From: Heliopora coerulea
Lineage: Eukaryota; Cnidaria; Anthozoa; Scleralcyonacea; Helioporidae
Length of the DNA: 64,000 nucleotides
Assembly: GCA_030142905.1 (NCBI GenBank)
Contig: JASJOG010000077.1
Coordinates: 306,001 to 370,000, forward strand
Direction of reading: 5' to 3'
Each line of letters opens with the position of its first letter. The first letter of the stretch is position 1. A model generated the notes under the pieces. That model had not been told where the DNA came from. It searched no databases and was given only the letters and a program-made list of their open reading frames with translations. Positions 35,001 to 46,040 of the stretch are shown here, in pieces. The position numbers and the translations under genes were made by a program.

Positions 35001-36625
35001 ACGTACTAAAAATTTCGACATTTAAAGAAACCACCGTTTATTGACCATCGTGCTTGATACTTGTGGCTTGTTTAACGTCCCTTGGAACGCTCCATTCCAC
35101 CCAAGACGATTATAGTCTCAGGTTCAATTCAATCTTAAATAACATCTTTATTCACTTCGCGAGCTGACGCCTTTCTTAAGACGTGAAAATTGTATGATTG
35201 ATGTTGTATACAGAACAATGACGGTGTTGAGAATGCTCTGTCGAACAAAACTATTTATTCTTGTTTGTTTAGCGTGAAGAATTCTTTTAAGGGACGTTGC
35301 CGTTGAAGCTGACGTCGAAGATTTTAAGGTCCCTATCAGAAGGCCGTTCTCATAGGGAAAGAGTTACGTTTGACGCGCACGCATGAGTTCCGATGAACGT
35401 CAGAGTTTGTCATATGATTAGATTTTTCCTAGTATTTCACAACTTATCGTTTGACATTTTCGTCGTCTGCTAAATGACAGCACGTTTACGTTTTACGAGT
35501 TGATGATCCCATTCTCTTAATATCCCCTAAACCGATCAGTTCTACTTTGGTCTTCGTCGTTTGACATGCCGTTCAACGTGAAGTTTCAGGTCAGCCTTCT
35601 ATTACATCACATCGTTCCTGAAATATTCAGGTTTTTGAAAAAACCCAAACGAAATACCTTAAGAATTCCTCTAATTTTTCTTAACAAGGTGCCTTCATAG
35701 AAAAAAAAAGCTTTCTTAAAACTAGATATATTTTCTTTAACTAAGAAAATATATCTAGACTAGACAGGAAAAATATTCTTGAATCAGGACATATTTTCTT
35801 AAAATTCGAAAGAGAATAAAGAAATCTATATGGCTTTTCTTATCAAGAATCAAATTCTTAAAACCAGGAAATTAATCTTAAAGCTAGAAAAAATATCTAC
35901 CAAAATATCACCAAACATCTAGATTTTAATTTTTTGTAAGGTGTACCGGCGCATGGAGAATTGATAATCGGGCCACGTTGGTCGAGAAAAGATTGTCTTA
36001 ATGATTAGTAAAAATGTGTTGGCAGAATTCTTTGGATCCTGCCACAGTTAGTCTAAATTTCCTTCAAAACATTCAACGTAAATTTAAAAAAGAAATTCAT
36101 GCCAAGTACAATTTAAGTGGTCCACTTGAAGATACGAAACGAAATCAACAAATTAACTTTCAATTGTGGATTGAAACTAATCGGCTTTTGAACAACATAC
36201 CCCAGTGGGTTAGTTGATTTATGTTACAACTATGGACCAAGTTCAAAACGCCATAAGATTTCACGGCAGATTGGCAACCACAAAAAGAGAAACTATAAAA
36301 GATTATATGTTGTATGCAGCCTACACAAACAAAAAATATTAAGCAATCCTTTCACCTTTTCCGAGGTGATTCTTATGTTCGTTGCGATCGGGCGAGACAT
36401 GTATTTCTTGAACAAACTGTGGACTTGGTACCCAAACATTATAAAAGCTCCCAAGCAGATGACACTCCAATAAAGTTTCCCAAATATTGTTTTGGCCTCA
36501 CCGAGGCGGCTAAAACCATGAACTGTTGTGTAGCCAAAAAAGCTGGAAAGAAGTTTGGAAATAGTTTTATCCTCAGTTGGTGCTATCTCTTTATTTACGG
36601 AAACATCGCTGTGTTTTGTCCTCAT
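20067..36625 (-). CDS. DEG/ENaC (ASIC-like) sodium channel subunit, gene 2
   Basis: Complete paralogue of gene 1 on the opposite strand. Exons in transcript order: 36356-36625, 34646-34763, 32905-33277, 31811-31935, 30647-30810, 29043-29156, 27306-27414, 23926-24004, 22807-22864, 22598-22632, 22391-22466 and 20067-20219. All frames join cleanly to a 557-aa protein. Exon 1 has TTVHG and TM1, exon 2 has FPAVTLCN, exons 7-8 the Cys-rich part, exon 9 KWPS, and exon 12 GGHLGLWVGVS and TM2. The frame is open back to Met 36736, but the Met at 36625 matches the gene 1 start. Exon 10 is a 35-nt micro-exon. Exon 3 encodes a nine-residue Asp run. Intron 7 carries PLE-2. It is a plasma-membrane cation channel subunit; ligand unknown. 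Confidence 0.92.
20320..20560. repeat. partial copy of the foldback element at 21722-22140
   Basis: It shares TTCATTACCAGAAAAT, CATTAACGCAAAAATACATT and ACAGACGACCATTAACAC with the left arm of the full copy and ends in the internal palindrome TAGGGATAA...TTATCCCTA. It lies in the last intron of gene 2. Confidence 0.7.
21722..22140. repeat. foldback element, about 200-bp arms
   Basis: The left arm starts TACTGTTCATTACCAGAAAA and the right arm ends with the diverged complement TTTTCTGGTAATCAACAG. The arms meet near 21930 in a stem-loop around AAAATTTCAGTTAGGCAAGA. The element has no coding capacity and also lies in the last intron of gene 2. Confidence 0.75.
22598..22632 (-). other. gene 2 micro-exon 10 (35 nt)
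   Basis: Bounded by TTCTTAG and GTAAGT, it encodes EQTKKLNKNFS plus two bases. It is needed to join exon 9 (phase 0) to exon 11 (which needs two leading bases) and fills the hydrophilic linker between WPS and NIFY. Confidence 0.75.
24078..26037 (+). mobile_element. Penelope-like retroelement PLE-2, 5'-truncated, inverted 3' copy at 5' end
   Basis: Arms 24078-24345 and 25733-26000 (268 bp) are inverted copies with few differences. The 13-bp sequence AACATTCATCAAA occurs at 24065-24077 and again at 26038-26050, a convincing target-site duplication that fixes the ends. Between the arms lie reverse transcriptase and GIY-YIG sequences. It is inserted in intron 7 of gene 2, opposite to the gene. 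Confidence 0.85.
24357..25853 (+). pseudogene. PLE-2 reverse transcriptase plus GIY-YIG endonuclease, one in-frame stop
   Basis: The frame opens without an ATG (first codon TTG), since the 5' end is truncated. It carries YGLPKTHK and RPVLS (fingers), LVSYDVTSLFTNVP (motif A), GVAMGSPLGPLMANA (motif B), RYVDDTLSV (catalytic YVDD) and LPFLGTLMT. A single TAG at 25455-25457 interrupts the frame, and the same frame continues into the endonuclease: CVVYQYKC, YVGYTTRHLYQRIEEH and YEMLLIKQ (catalytic Glu). It ends at TAA 25851-25853. YVDD and low similarity to PLE-1 show a different family. Confidence 0.88.
26360..26530 (+). repeat. two tandem copies of the dispersed CTGGCTAACGCCAG repeat
   Basis: TTTTACTCTGGCTAATGCCA at about 26361 and TTTTACTCTGGCTAACGCCA at about 26476 are each followed by a GATTTTACT(T/C)GTC variant and a G/A-rich stretch, about 115 bases apart, in intron 6 of gene 2. 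Confidence 0.65.
27941..28285. mobile_element. MITE-like element with about 36-bp inverted ends
   Basis: CATTGAACTCTAAAAAGACT followed by GGAACGATACCT (from 27949) recurs as its complement ending near 28281. The interior is about 270 bp and non-coding. A clear target duplication was not identified. Confidence 0.6.
28735..28855 (-). repeat. tRNA-like SINE remnant next to a G-rich tract
   Basis: The complement reads TGGTAGTTCAATGGTTTGGA (A-box-like) and later GGGCTCGACCTCC (B-box-like). A GGAGGT run (28736-28778) abuts it. Confidence 0.5.
29384..29435 (+). repeat. degenerate interstitial telomere-like repeat
   Basis: AACCTAACCCTAATCTTAAC and later AACCCTAACCCTAGCC are imperfect CCCTAA units. 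A second weak patch (AACCATAATCCAATCCTAAC) lies near 29691. Confidence 0.5.
32180..32345 (+). repeat. ACATAC/ATACG microsatellite
   Basis: Degenerate ATAC-rich array in intron 3 of gene 2. Its Tyr/His/Thr-rich open frames are artefacts. Confidence 0.85.
32652..32698. repeat. perfect 47-bp palindrome (22-bp arms, 3-bp loop)
   Basis: The arm starts ATCCAATAGTTTCATATAAA and runs to ACG, the loop is CAA, and the second arm is the exact complement. It is followed directly by another ATAAACGCAACGTTT. Confidence 0.95.
33060..33098 (-). repeat. coding GATGAC microsatellite in gene 2 exon 3
   Basis: Hexanucleotide units encode nine consecutive Asp residues just before FLPSKDEVDEQTL. The pseudogene copy at 44.3 kb has a short version here, so the length has changed since the duplication. 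Confidence 0.85.
35722..35758. repeat. 16-bp perfect inverted repeat
   Basis: CTAGATATATTTTCTT, loop TAACT, AAGAAAATATATCTAG, in intron 1 of gene 2, within a region of further imperfect TTTTCTTAA copies. Confidence 0.85.
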
Positions 36626-36739
36626 TTCCTTCTCTTTGGTGATTATGGAAATTGAAGTATTTGGGACAGGTGAAAGTCCTTTGTCTCCTCCTACCACTGG
36701 TGGGTTACATCTGCATGAAATAAGTTGGTCCAACAAAGT

Positions 36740-39700
36740 TAGGTTAAACGTAAAACCAAAATATATTACACGAATGAAAAATGGAGATTTTTATCAGATA
36801 TTTTTATCTACTCATGCTAGATAAAAACAAAAACTTATGAGGGGTTAGAGGTCCAAAGGAATGAGTGGTTCCTAGCTTAAAAATGAGATGCCGTTCTTGT
36901 CTTTTGTGGCTATCTTTACCACCGGAGATGGATAAGAAAACAGAAACTTTCATGTCCGTAATAGAATGATTAGCGCTATTGAAATGTCGAGCGACAGAGT
37001 TGTCAAAATTGACATAGTCATAAAACCTTAAAAAGTCACTGGTAAAACTTGCCTTAAGTTCTGGAAAAAATAACAGGATGCTTTGCAGTTGTTTTGAGTA
37101 GATGGTACTCCTTTTGAAGTTTCATATTAGGAGTTTCAGGTCGACGATGGGAACGTGACACCGGCTGCAGAAAGGACTTTCATGTTACTAAATAACTCCA
37201 TTCATTACACACTATGCGGAAGACATCCTCTTTTGCATCGACGTTGTTGATATAAAACTCTCTATTTTATCAAACGAACACCGTTTCATGGGAAATAGTT
37301 GGAAAATGTTGCCTCCTCCGTGGAAATATCTCACTTAGTTAATCTTTATACCAATCAGAATTTTTAACACCAACTTTGTTGTACCGAAGGTACGGCAAAG
37401 TGTAACTGACGAAAACTCGATTCTAAAATTCTATGCCACATCAATACAACCGGCAGGAAGTGAAAGACAAAATTTCGTGAGAAACGGACGAAGAACCGTA
37501 TATACATAAATAATAGAGGCTTTAAGCAGACACTACTGCAACGTCTCCGGCAACGTGTTATTACAATAAAAATGATCATTCAAAACAAAAGGAATAAATA
37601 ATTTAAATTCCCAAGAGTGTTTTCAATACCGTCCTACTTCTTCATAGTACGCGTCGAGAACATTTCCACGGTTCTACGACTACGATGATACAATACGTAA
37701 TACGTTTCGGATACTTTAACGTTAACATACTGAGCTGAGGGGCTGACAAGAGTTTCGGAGGCGTAAAAAATATTCACAATTCATTACAGCATCAGTAGAA
37801 TGTCATTCTATTCAATTGTGTAAAGTTAAGCTACTTTGCTAAATGCCATCGCTGCACAGCTTGCTTAAACTCCCTTAAAGAAAACTCAAAAAAAGACGTT
37901 GGCGCACATGCATCAGGTAAACCAGCCATGCAAACGCTTTCACTAGAAGTTTCTGGAAATGCACGCATACATTGATTACACGGATCTGTTAGTCTTGGAA
38001 GAAAACTGTACTTACGAACTTGAAGTTGTCGCTGCGCTCTCTAAGCTGCAGGAATTTCTATCTTTCATCTTTTTATTTCACCACACAGATGAGCAAAGTT
38101 ATGTGAGACCTTTTCAATGTGACCAAAATGGTAAGCAAAATCGTTTTTACAGCGTTTCGAGTTAGATAGACGCAGGTGAGTGCTTGAATAAACGCAGACA
38201 GAAATGCACGTCTTTGGACTGAGCTTTCTCGATCGTCTGGACACTAAATGGATGCGCGGCGATAACTTCATTAAGAGGTGCAAATTAAAGGTCAAAAGTT
38301 GATTTGATTCATCAACATCTTCTACCAACCAGTAATGTTTAAAATTCCACAAAATTTATTCTTTATTGACCAATTGTCTCGTTCGAATGGATGACGCTTC
38401 TACGTGATGTTTTTGAGTGCTAATGCATAACGTCGCGTAAGTTAAGGGAATATAACTAAGTCTTGGCGTGAACCAAGGAGTAATTATTTTGAATTTCTAA
38501 TGCGTAAATGAAACGAAAAGTTTATCGTTCGAGTATCAACTTGAACGAGCAAAACATTTTGGTTCGGTAGTCTAAGTTTATCCAGGAAGAGAAGAACAAG
38601 TTGTTTTTTTGTTGATAAACCATTAATAACCGTCTGCAAAGTATGGTTGCTATACGCTCAATTTATTTATGGAGTAGAGAAATGACATTATAATAGTCGG
38701 AGTCTGCACGCAAACCTTTGAGTAGCTAAGAACTTCAAGCGCTCTATTACATGCCCTTTACCCCAAAATTATGACAAAAATTTATTTGAACTATCCGGAA
38801 AAAATTAAATTTACTTTCAATATTTTACAAAGATGTTGAAACTAGGTTGCTGAGCACTGCATCTTCCACATTTTAATGTTAGTTTAAATGTGTGAAATCG
38901 TTAGCGAAAAACAGTGTAAAATTTAAACGTAAAATCGTGTTTACGTTGCCCTGTAATACTACCAACCAGTTTACTATGAGAGGAAAGTTGAACCGGGAGA
39001 GGGTACTGAACACGAGATGTGTCGGAACGTTTCCAACGGTATACGATTGTACTCTGTGGGTGTGTGAAAAACTAAGTTGAGGATATATCACTCCGCTGTT
39101 TTTCTAACCTTTCCGAGTGAGGTAAAAGTAATATAACTTAAAAATTGTTCCCGGAAATCACCCAAAGATATGGTCAATTCATGTGTTTTGCATTGGCTTC
39201 ATTATTTATAACTAAACAGTATTTTCTTTTTTTACATTAAAAAGGTATTCAAAAGCAATTTTTATTTTGCTTTTTTCCCGAAAACTAGGCAATTGCTGTG
39301 GCAAAAAGAAAAACTGATAGCATGCTGCAGTTTTAACGACTTTCTTTCAGTTAATGACTTTAAGCGCTTCTTACTAAACTAAAAATCCATTAGGGATCAT
39401 TACCAACATATTACATGCTGCACGTTGAAGACATGTATAATGGATTGCGGCCTCTTTCAAATGTTAATTGATGACGCACTCAATATCTTTAAGTGAGTTA
39501 ACGTTTTTATACCTGTGTTCTTTTCCCTTTGTTTTTTGTTCACTTTTGTTTATTGAACTGTCCTTTCATTTGTTCAGTTTTTGTATTCTATGATACGACA
39601 AAGGTATACATGAAAAAGTTAATGTCTCAATAGATCTCCTCTGCCTCATCTATATGGCAGTATACTCGATGAAATGTCGTACCTCGTTCTCGCCGAAATC

Positions 39701-41850
39701 TTGTTCACGTATTGTTAACTAGTGCAACGAGGATAATAACTTGAGTTATTGGTAGAAAGTATGCAATATAGGGCTGTTGTAACAAATTCGAATCAGTTAA
39801 AGAATCACTACTTCAAGTCCTTCGGTGATACATACCGCTCCATTTTATCATAAGTAGGTTTCATAGCATCACACAAGTGTGTTTATATATATTGATTCCA
39901 TAAAGCACGTACTGCAAGTGTTTTAAATGTCTAATAAAACGAACCTAACTCTTAATACGCTAATTGGCGCGGCAAGTTTGAAAATTTGTTACTGTCTAAG
40001 CCGCGTAAACAAACTAACCTAACCCAACTAAAATCAAGCAGTATTCTTGACAACTCAATCATTGAGGGAACTTGAAACCCTCCAGAAAGTCTACAGCCAG
40101 GGTAGCCTGGTTCAAATTAAAGCCAGGGTATTCAGTAGACGTTAGAGTGTTGCCTGTGCATGTTAGATAAGGCTATTGTCCTTGAGCTATGAAAAACCAG
40201 TAAGCCCAAGGTGTTTCAGTATCTAATTTAAAGGCGCTTGATGCTGCGTTATACATAAAATCATTTAATGTGTTTTCTAGCCTTAAGCTATTTATTCTAC
40301 GTTTAGTTACTCATCCAATTTAAAACCAAACATTTCCTCAACATCTTACAGCAAAGCAACTTGGACTTACAAACGAAACACCTGGTAGTCGCTTCAAAAT
40401 GACATCAATTATATACTAAAATAGACTCCAAGGAGGACGTTTTAGTTGGTTTCGACCAACTTATCGCCCAACACGAGATCTTACCTGGTCAACTGCCATG
40501 TTTTACACTGCTATGTCGTATTTGAAGGGCACCACCTAAGCTTTTTTCTGTGATAAATGGAAGATGAACCTGGAGTTGCATCTTACGATGTAACAAGCAT
40601 TTGAGCGAGAGGAATAATGTGTTTTTGAATACTATTTCCTTAGATAAACCTGCATCGTTTTCTAAACGACTTTCTGATTGCCTGAGCATTGAAATGGTTC
40701 TCTGCTATTCAATGAAATAATCAAAAACCGAATATTTTACAGGAAAAGGTTTAAATCCGTCTTTGTGGGAATTTATAACAACCGTCAATGTTAATAGCTA
40801 AATAATAAGTAAATTGTCAAGCAACGGTTGCTGTACAATTATAGACAGCAGCTGCAGTCTGTTGGACAGATCATAGAATAAAATTTCTATATCTCGACTT
40901 TGACATGGAAGAACTCAAGTCATTGCATACGCCAATCTGAACAGTATGGAGAATTTATATGAAGTGCAGTATAGAGAATGTATATGGAATACAGTATAGA
41001 GAATTTACATTTTCATGACAATAAAACGCTATTTTTGCGAATTGCTTTATGAAGGAAATAGTAAACATCTAAGCCGTTTTCCTATCGAGGAACAGCAACA
41101 CTCGTAGAAGGTTTGGAGAACTCGAAATGGACTGGAAAAACGTTGCCCTTTAGCTCTTGTTCCAAAAGATTTCTCTTTCTCCCAAACTTACATTTGTGTA
41201 CACATGAGTTGATAGAAACACGGCGAATATTTTTCATCTCCTAAATTTTTGATGTAGACTTAATAACGTAGACGTAAATTGCTTGAAAATATTCCCTTTG
41301 CAAAATAAGTTGCAAAATAAATATCCAGAAATGTCCAAGAAAAACAGCCACATTTTGCAATCAACAGGAGATTGTTTGTCGAGATTACTGTAGGACATTG
41401 ATATTTAATTTACGCTTCCCTTAGTTCCCGTCTACATGATGCCATTGTCATATACGACTGTGCACCCGGAAATATGCAAGTAACTCTTCACATTACAATT
41501 TCTGCTTTCTATTTGCTCATGAATGTTGCAATTCTTCCTGAAGACACTTGTAACTGAATCTTAAATGTCAGAAAGAGCGATCATCTACGACAATCTTACC
41601 GTTCAGATGAGGCCTTACACAACGAAAAACATTCGTTGAATAAGAGAAATCGACAATTTTGATGTACAGTTTACTTCAGATTGCGTTATTTTTCCATCGG
41701 ACGAGATACAAGGCAGTTTGTACGAGACAAGTAGAACGTTATCACGTCAGACGCGACCAGCCCATTTATAGGAATAGGAAGCCGCACCCCGTTTTACATT
41801 CGGCTTCAGTTAAGCCACTGTTACACGATGCAACGTTTTGTGAAGATGCA
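36740..41850. other. 5' flank of gene 2, duplication unit 1
   Basis: It matches 51190-55898 over most of its length: for example GGATGCTTTGCAGTTRTTT at 37078/51268, TTTCTCGATCGTCTGGACA at 38225/52052 and CATTGCATACGCCAAYCTGA at 40921/54775. No intact gene was seen apart from the candidate remnant at 37955-38290. CTAAACATAG-like AT-rich spacer fills the rest. Confidence 0.7.
37955..38290 (+). pseudogene. candidate remnant of an unknown gene (unit 1 copy)
   Basis: Three short stretches read as protein in both duplicate copies: ENCTYELEVVAALSKL, SYVRPFQCDQNG (bounded by an AG before and GTAAG after, as an exon would be) and FLDRLDTKWMRG..FIKRC. In the first stretch, differences from the other copy are mostly at third codon positions. 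I do not recognise the family, and the assignment as coding is uncertain. Confidence 0.3.
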
Positions 41851-41852
41851 AT

Positions 41853-41991
41853 GTCGGTCAGTTAGGTTTATGGATTGGCTTTTCCGCCATCACGTGCTTT
41901 GAAACTCACGAATTTTTTTATATTAACAGTCGTTCACATCATCAGAAAGATCCACCAAGAAGATCGTGCAGAAGTTGGGGAATTTCCGTGA
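41853..41991 (+). pseudogene. broken copy of gene 1 exon 12
   Basis: It starts abruptly inside the exon at GGTCAGTTAGG and encodes GQLGLWIGFSAITCFET, then shifts frame after GAATTTTTT relative to gene 1. The former stop region (TTTCCGTGACGAACAAGCAT) is still readable. The 3' flank continues as a copy of the gene 1 flank to about 43500. No exon 11 or splice acceptor precedes it. Confidence 0.85.
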
Positions 41992-43500
41992 CGAACAAGC
42001 ATCGTATTATCTCATATTTCAGAATCACATTCCCACAATACAATCCACAACAACTCGGTAAAAGTTCAAATATGGCACCATTCTCGTTACCAAATTAAGA
42101 AAAAGAAACTAAACTAGAAAGTCTAGCTTGAAGCTCGAGGATAAGTCTTTATTACAACCCAGCGGATTCGGTTGTCTTTCTTATAAAGAGGGGTATATAT
42201 CATGTATGTCAAGGTACCACAATATTATAGATACCTTGTACCTAGTAGCTTGGATGACAACTGTCCTACTCCGGGACCGGCCTAATATGTAGATGAAAGT
42301 TGTTATTGAATTGCATCAGGTTTCGCTATGCATCATTTTTTTCCATTTGCCGTAAAATGTATTCTTTTGAATTGTCAAAAATTCAATTGAGCATGTCTTA
42401 CGTAATTAGGCGAAAACGATGCACGTTGGTGTTTCTGATATATAAGTCTGCTCTGAGCGATTACTGAAACTGACCGATTACTTACTTGCATGGCAAACTA
42501 AACACCTATCTTGGAGTTTTTATCACGTGAACGTGCTCACCATTGTTCTACGAACTGCCGGCGGCATATGCTAGTCTAAATGATTTTTAGGATTTCTCCT
42601 ATTCAGAAATTAAAAATTCCTATTCACTCACTAGTTAACAACTCGAAGGTAGTGGACGATACCACATAAATGATTTTGCTATTAATTTTGTTTTAAAAAC
42701 TTTTTCCAACAGGCAAGTATCACAGCCAAATATTTTTTTATCAACAATTGTTGACCAGGGCCTTCGTCCATATTTGTTTCATTTTTTTGCCAAGCGCTCG
42801 TTCCTCTGCATGGTCCAAGTCTATACCCAAGTATCTTTGCGTGCTCACATCCCACGTGGCCTTCCGGCATGTAGACCTCTTGCACGCAAATGCTAAACAA
42901 TCCATCTGGAGCACAACTTCAAAGCTCCGACCTTCAACAGATCGCATAATTTATGGATATTCTTTTGCTTACAGGCGTTTTTCCTCCAACAGGGGAATAA
43001 ATTCAAGTGGTCTATTGCGGCGGTAGGACAAGTTAGCCAAACTATTTATCTCTCGCAATTATTAATCCTCTTCAAAACTCATCGTCCCCATTCTGCATCA
43101 TATTGCCATCTTTCTACAGTATGTAAACAATCATTCACTTTGGCCACAACCTGATCGGTTTTTTCAACAAAACTTTTGAACCGATTTTCTATTGATTAAT
43201 ATTTAAATTTTTAAATGCATGATCTTTTCTTTCGTTCTTTTTTCTCTCTTTGTTCTCTCTTTGTTCTCGATTTGTTCTCTCAATCGGACAGCGTGTGTTA
43301 ATATATTCACATTAGAAATTTTACCTTTGAACTGCATGGCCTAAATAAATAACTTTCTCAAACGGAGGTTGTCAAATGTACAGATCTTAAGAGGGAAAAT
43401 TTGTTTCCTTCGATTATCTACCGCTTCTTGGGATACTCTAATGATTTGGATCTGTTTGGAAGTACAATATTATTCTAATGCGACGGGAAAAAGGTCAGAT
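41992..43500. other. copy of the gene 1 3' flank (unit 2)
   Basis: Diverged duplicate of about 15120-17045 with several small indels. It ends where a PLE tail begins (about 43510). No gene was seen. Confidence 0.65.
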
Positions 43501-43504
43501 ATAG

Positions 43505-43600
43505 TTCGTGAGTGTGATAAGCTCCTCTTACCATACGAAACAAATTTGTAGTGATTAAAACTTGTATGAAGTAACCCAAGTTTGTCTTGTCTTACTATCT
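43505..43600 (+). mobile_element. PLE-1-family 3' tail fragment
   Basis: CCATACGAAACAAATTTGTA followed by GAAGTAACCCAAGTTTGTCT matches the PLE-1 terminus (10454-10514), including the GAAA and stem III of the hammerhead. The 5' half of the ribozyme is absent. It runs directly into a TCTA microsatellite. Confidence 0.75.
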
Positions 43601-43601
43601 A

Positions 43602-43656
<55 letters not shown>

Positions 43657-43687
43657 CATCTATCTATCTATCTATCTAGCTAGCTAG

Positions 43688-43761
<74 letters not shown>

Positions 43762-43762
43762 G
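43597..43762 (+). repeat. TCTA and TA microsatellites
   Basis: A nearly pure TCTA array with a short CTAG interruption runs to about 43718, followed by TA repeats. Confidence 0.95.
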
Positions 43763-44175
43763 CAAGTATGGTGATGTTGTTCACGATGTATCGTAAAGTG
43801 CTCGATACGAGGGAGGTAGAGCTCAAGTATCAAAGAATAGCACCGATAATTTTTCTCTGAAGATGTTGCACGTTGGCAACGAAAGTTAGTAAATTTGTTT
43901 TAAAATGTTCTCAAGTTGTCCTTGATCATGGGCTTACATTTAACATCCTCAGCTGGGTATTAATCTTTATTTTACGATTACGTTTTCCGCCGAGAAAATT
44001 GATTGGCATGATAGTTACTATCTCTCAAATTGCCAATAAAATTAATTAAATGCACCGAAAACTGAAAATATTTACGTTCGGTGGCAAATGCACTAAAGTA
44101 GAACTGGCGCGTAAAGGAAAAATGAGGTGTTCCTTGAGATCTATAATGAGGTATTACATCTACCTATTCTTGCAA

Positions 44176-45340
44176 TTAACACCTCTCCAAGTGTAATGAG
44201 TTATTAAATCTGCGAATTGATGGCCGGCCGTTCTAAGTTCTTCAGAAGCTTGCTTGACGACTGTTGTGAATTTTTCTATTTTCAATGTCTGCTCGTCGTC
44301 CACCTTGCCTTTGGAAGGAAGAAAGTCATCACCACAGCCATTTTGACGTGGATGGGAGGTGGAGTAGTAATACTAATAGTAGGGAAGAAGTAGTCTGAGG
44401 GTTAAAATCACTCCATGGGTCCTCGGTTGTGAATTTTTCATTCACATTCATGGAAGTTGCTCTATGATGTTGCCTAGAAGACGGTGAAGTGTAAATACCG
44501 CGTTGAGCACGTGCTTTGGGCGCATCTAAAAAAATACACAAAATTTTCAACATCAAGCACTTTATATGAATCCGTTTTTAATGATGGCTAGTTGTACGAC
44601 ATTACTCAAGAGTGATGGAATGATTCACGTCCCTCGCCAGTCTTTCATTTCAGTCCCATGTTTTACCACGTTTTGGTGCAGCAATGTTAGACAGAATGAT
44701 CCGATAAAATTGGTCAGCAGAAACAACGTAAACATGAGGAATGTTTTCTTGCTCGGGTGAAATTTCCACGTTTCCTCTTATTTCGAGTATAGGGATGGTG
44801 TAACGCTGTACTCTACTGTGCTATCATTGGCAAACGTGTGACCATTTTAGATGAAAGATGTTGTTACTTTTATATAACACTATTTGCCAATCGACTTTGC
44901 CTATTTTGGGGACGAAGAATTCAAATTTTCACAGTATTTTACCAACCACATGCATACCCGCAAGATACTTCTCCTTGTGCTGTGCTCAAAATTCAAATTC
45001 GGTTCTGTAGCCAGTGTCTTGAACTGTGCAATGCCGTGTTATACAATGCCCTGTTGTAGACATGTATTTCTTGAACGAAGTCTGGACTTGGTGCCCAAAC
45101 ATCATAAAACTCCCAAGCAGATGACACTCCAATAAAGTTTCCCAAATATTGTTTTGGCCTCACCGAGGCGACTAAAACCATGAACTGTTGTGTAGCCAAA
45201 AAAAAACAGAAAGCAATTTGGAAATAGTTTTATCCTCTGTTGGTGCTATCTCTTTATTTACTGAAACATTGCGGTGTTTTTGCTTCTTTTTCCTCTCCTT
45301 ACTGATTATGGAAACTGAAGTATTTGGGATAGGTGAAAGC
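44176..45340 (-). pseudogene. broken gene 2 copy (exons 3 and 1 only)
   Basis: Exon 3 copy 44176-44525 (minus): it begins DAPKARAQRG, has a frame disruption in the middle, and ends in readable DEEQ-type sequence with EELRTAGHQFADLITHYTWRGV. The conserved Cys before TWRG has become Tyr. Splice AG and GT are still present. Exon 1 copy about 45060-45320: TM1 matches gene 2 at WSVICLG, but a one-base loss right after it shifts the frame into a stop. Exon 2 and about 2.4 kb around it (gene 2 33990-36395) are deleted between them. The exon 3 Asp run is short here. Confidence 0.85.
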
Positions 45341-45419
45341 TCTTTGTCTCCTCCCGCTGATGGGTTACACCTGTATCAAATAAATTGGTTCAACAAAATT
45401 AGGTAAAACGTAAAACCAA

Positions 45420-46040
45420 AATATACTACACGAATGATAATGGAGATTCAGATAAACGAGGTATAAGTCTTTTCTGTTGAATTATTTTCAGAAACTTTAG
45501 GCGTCAATAAGGAATGTTATGTACAATTTAGGGCACAATCAAGACTCCTCACCTGCGGAATAGTTTTCAGGGGAAAATTAGTGATAAAGCTGCTTTCCTA
45601 GAGTACGAGTTTCTATGACAATTGGCAGTAACTGATGGTGGTAAGGTTTGGGAGCGCTCCAAGAATAGAGTTAGTGGGTTAAATTATACTTATATCATCG
45701 TTGGTCAGTTTCTTTTGTTCTCCACAGGTTGACAGCTAACTTATCTACTTCATTGAGAAATTCATGTACTTTCTGCTGAAATTTCGCCTTTTCATACATG
45801 TTCATCGGTCAATTTAAATACTTCTTTAAAAACTTCACCAGTGACGATACAAGTCAGTGTATAACCTTTACTTAGTTGCTGATTTGAAATGAGATTGATG
45901 AACTGGGAACTCGTCAACATGCTGGTAGTTTCTTTCGCCACTACGCGAGGGGGTTAATTCACAATTTTTGGTAAATTTTCAATCGCTATAAAAAGGTAAA
46001 GATACAGTAAAAATGTGAAAATTGTTACCAAATAAACTTT
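45420..46040. other. spacer before the satellite array
   Basis: AT-rich; no gene or repeat family could be named. Confidence 0.4.
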
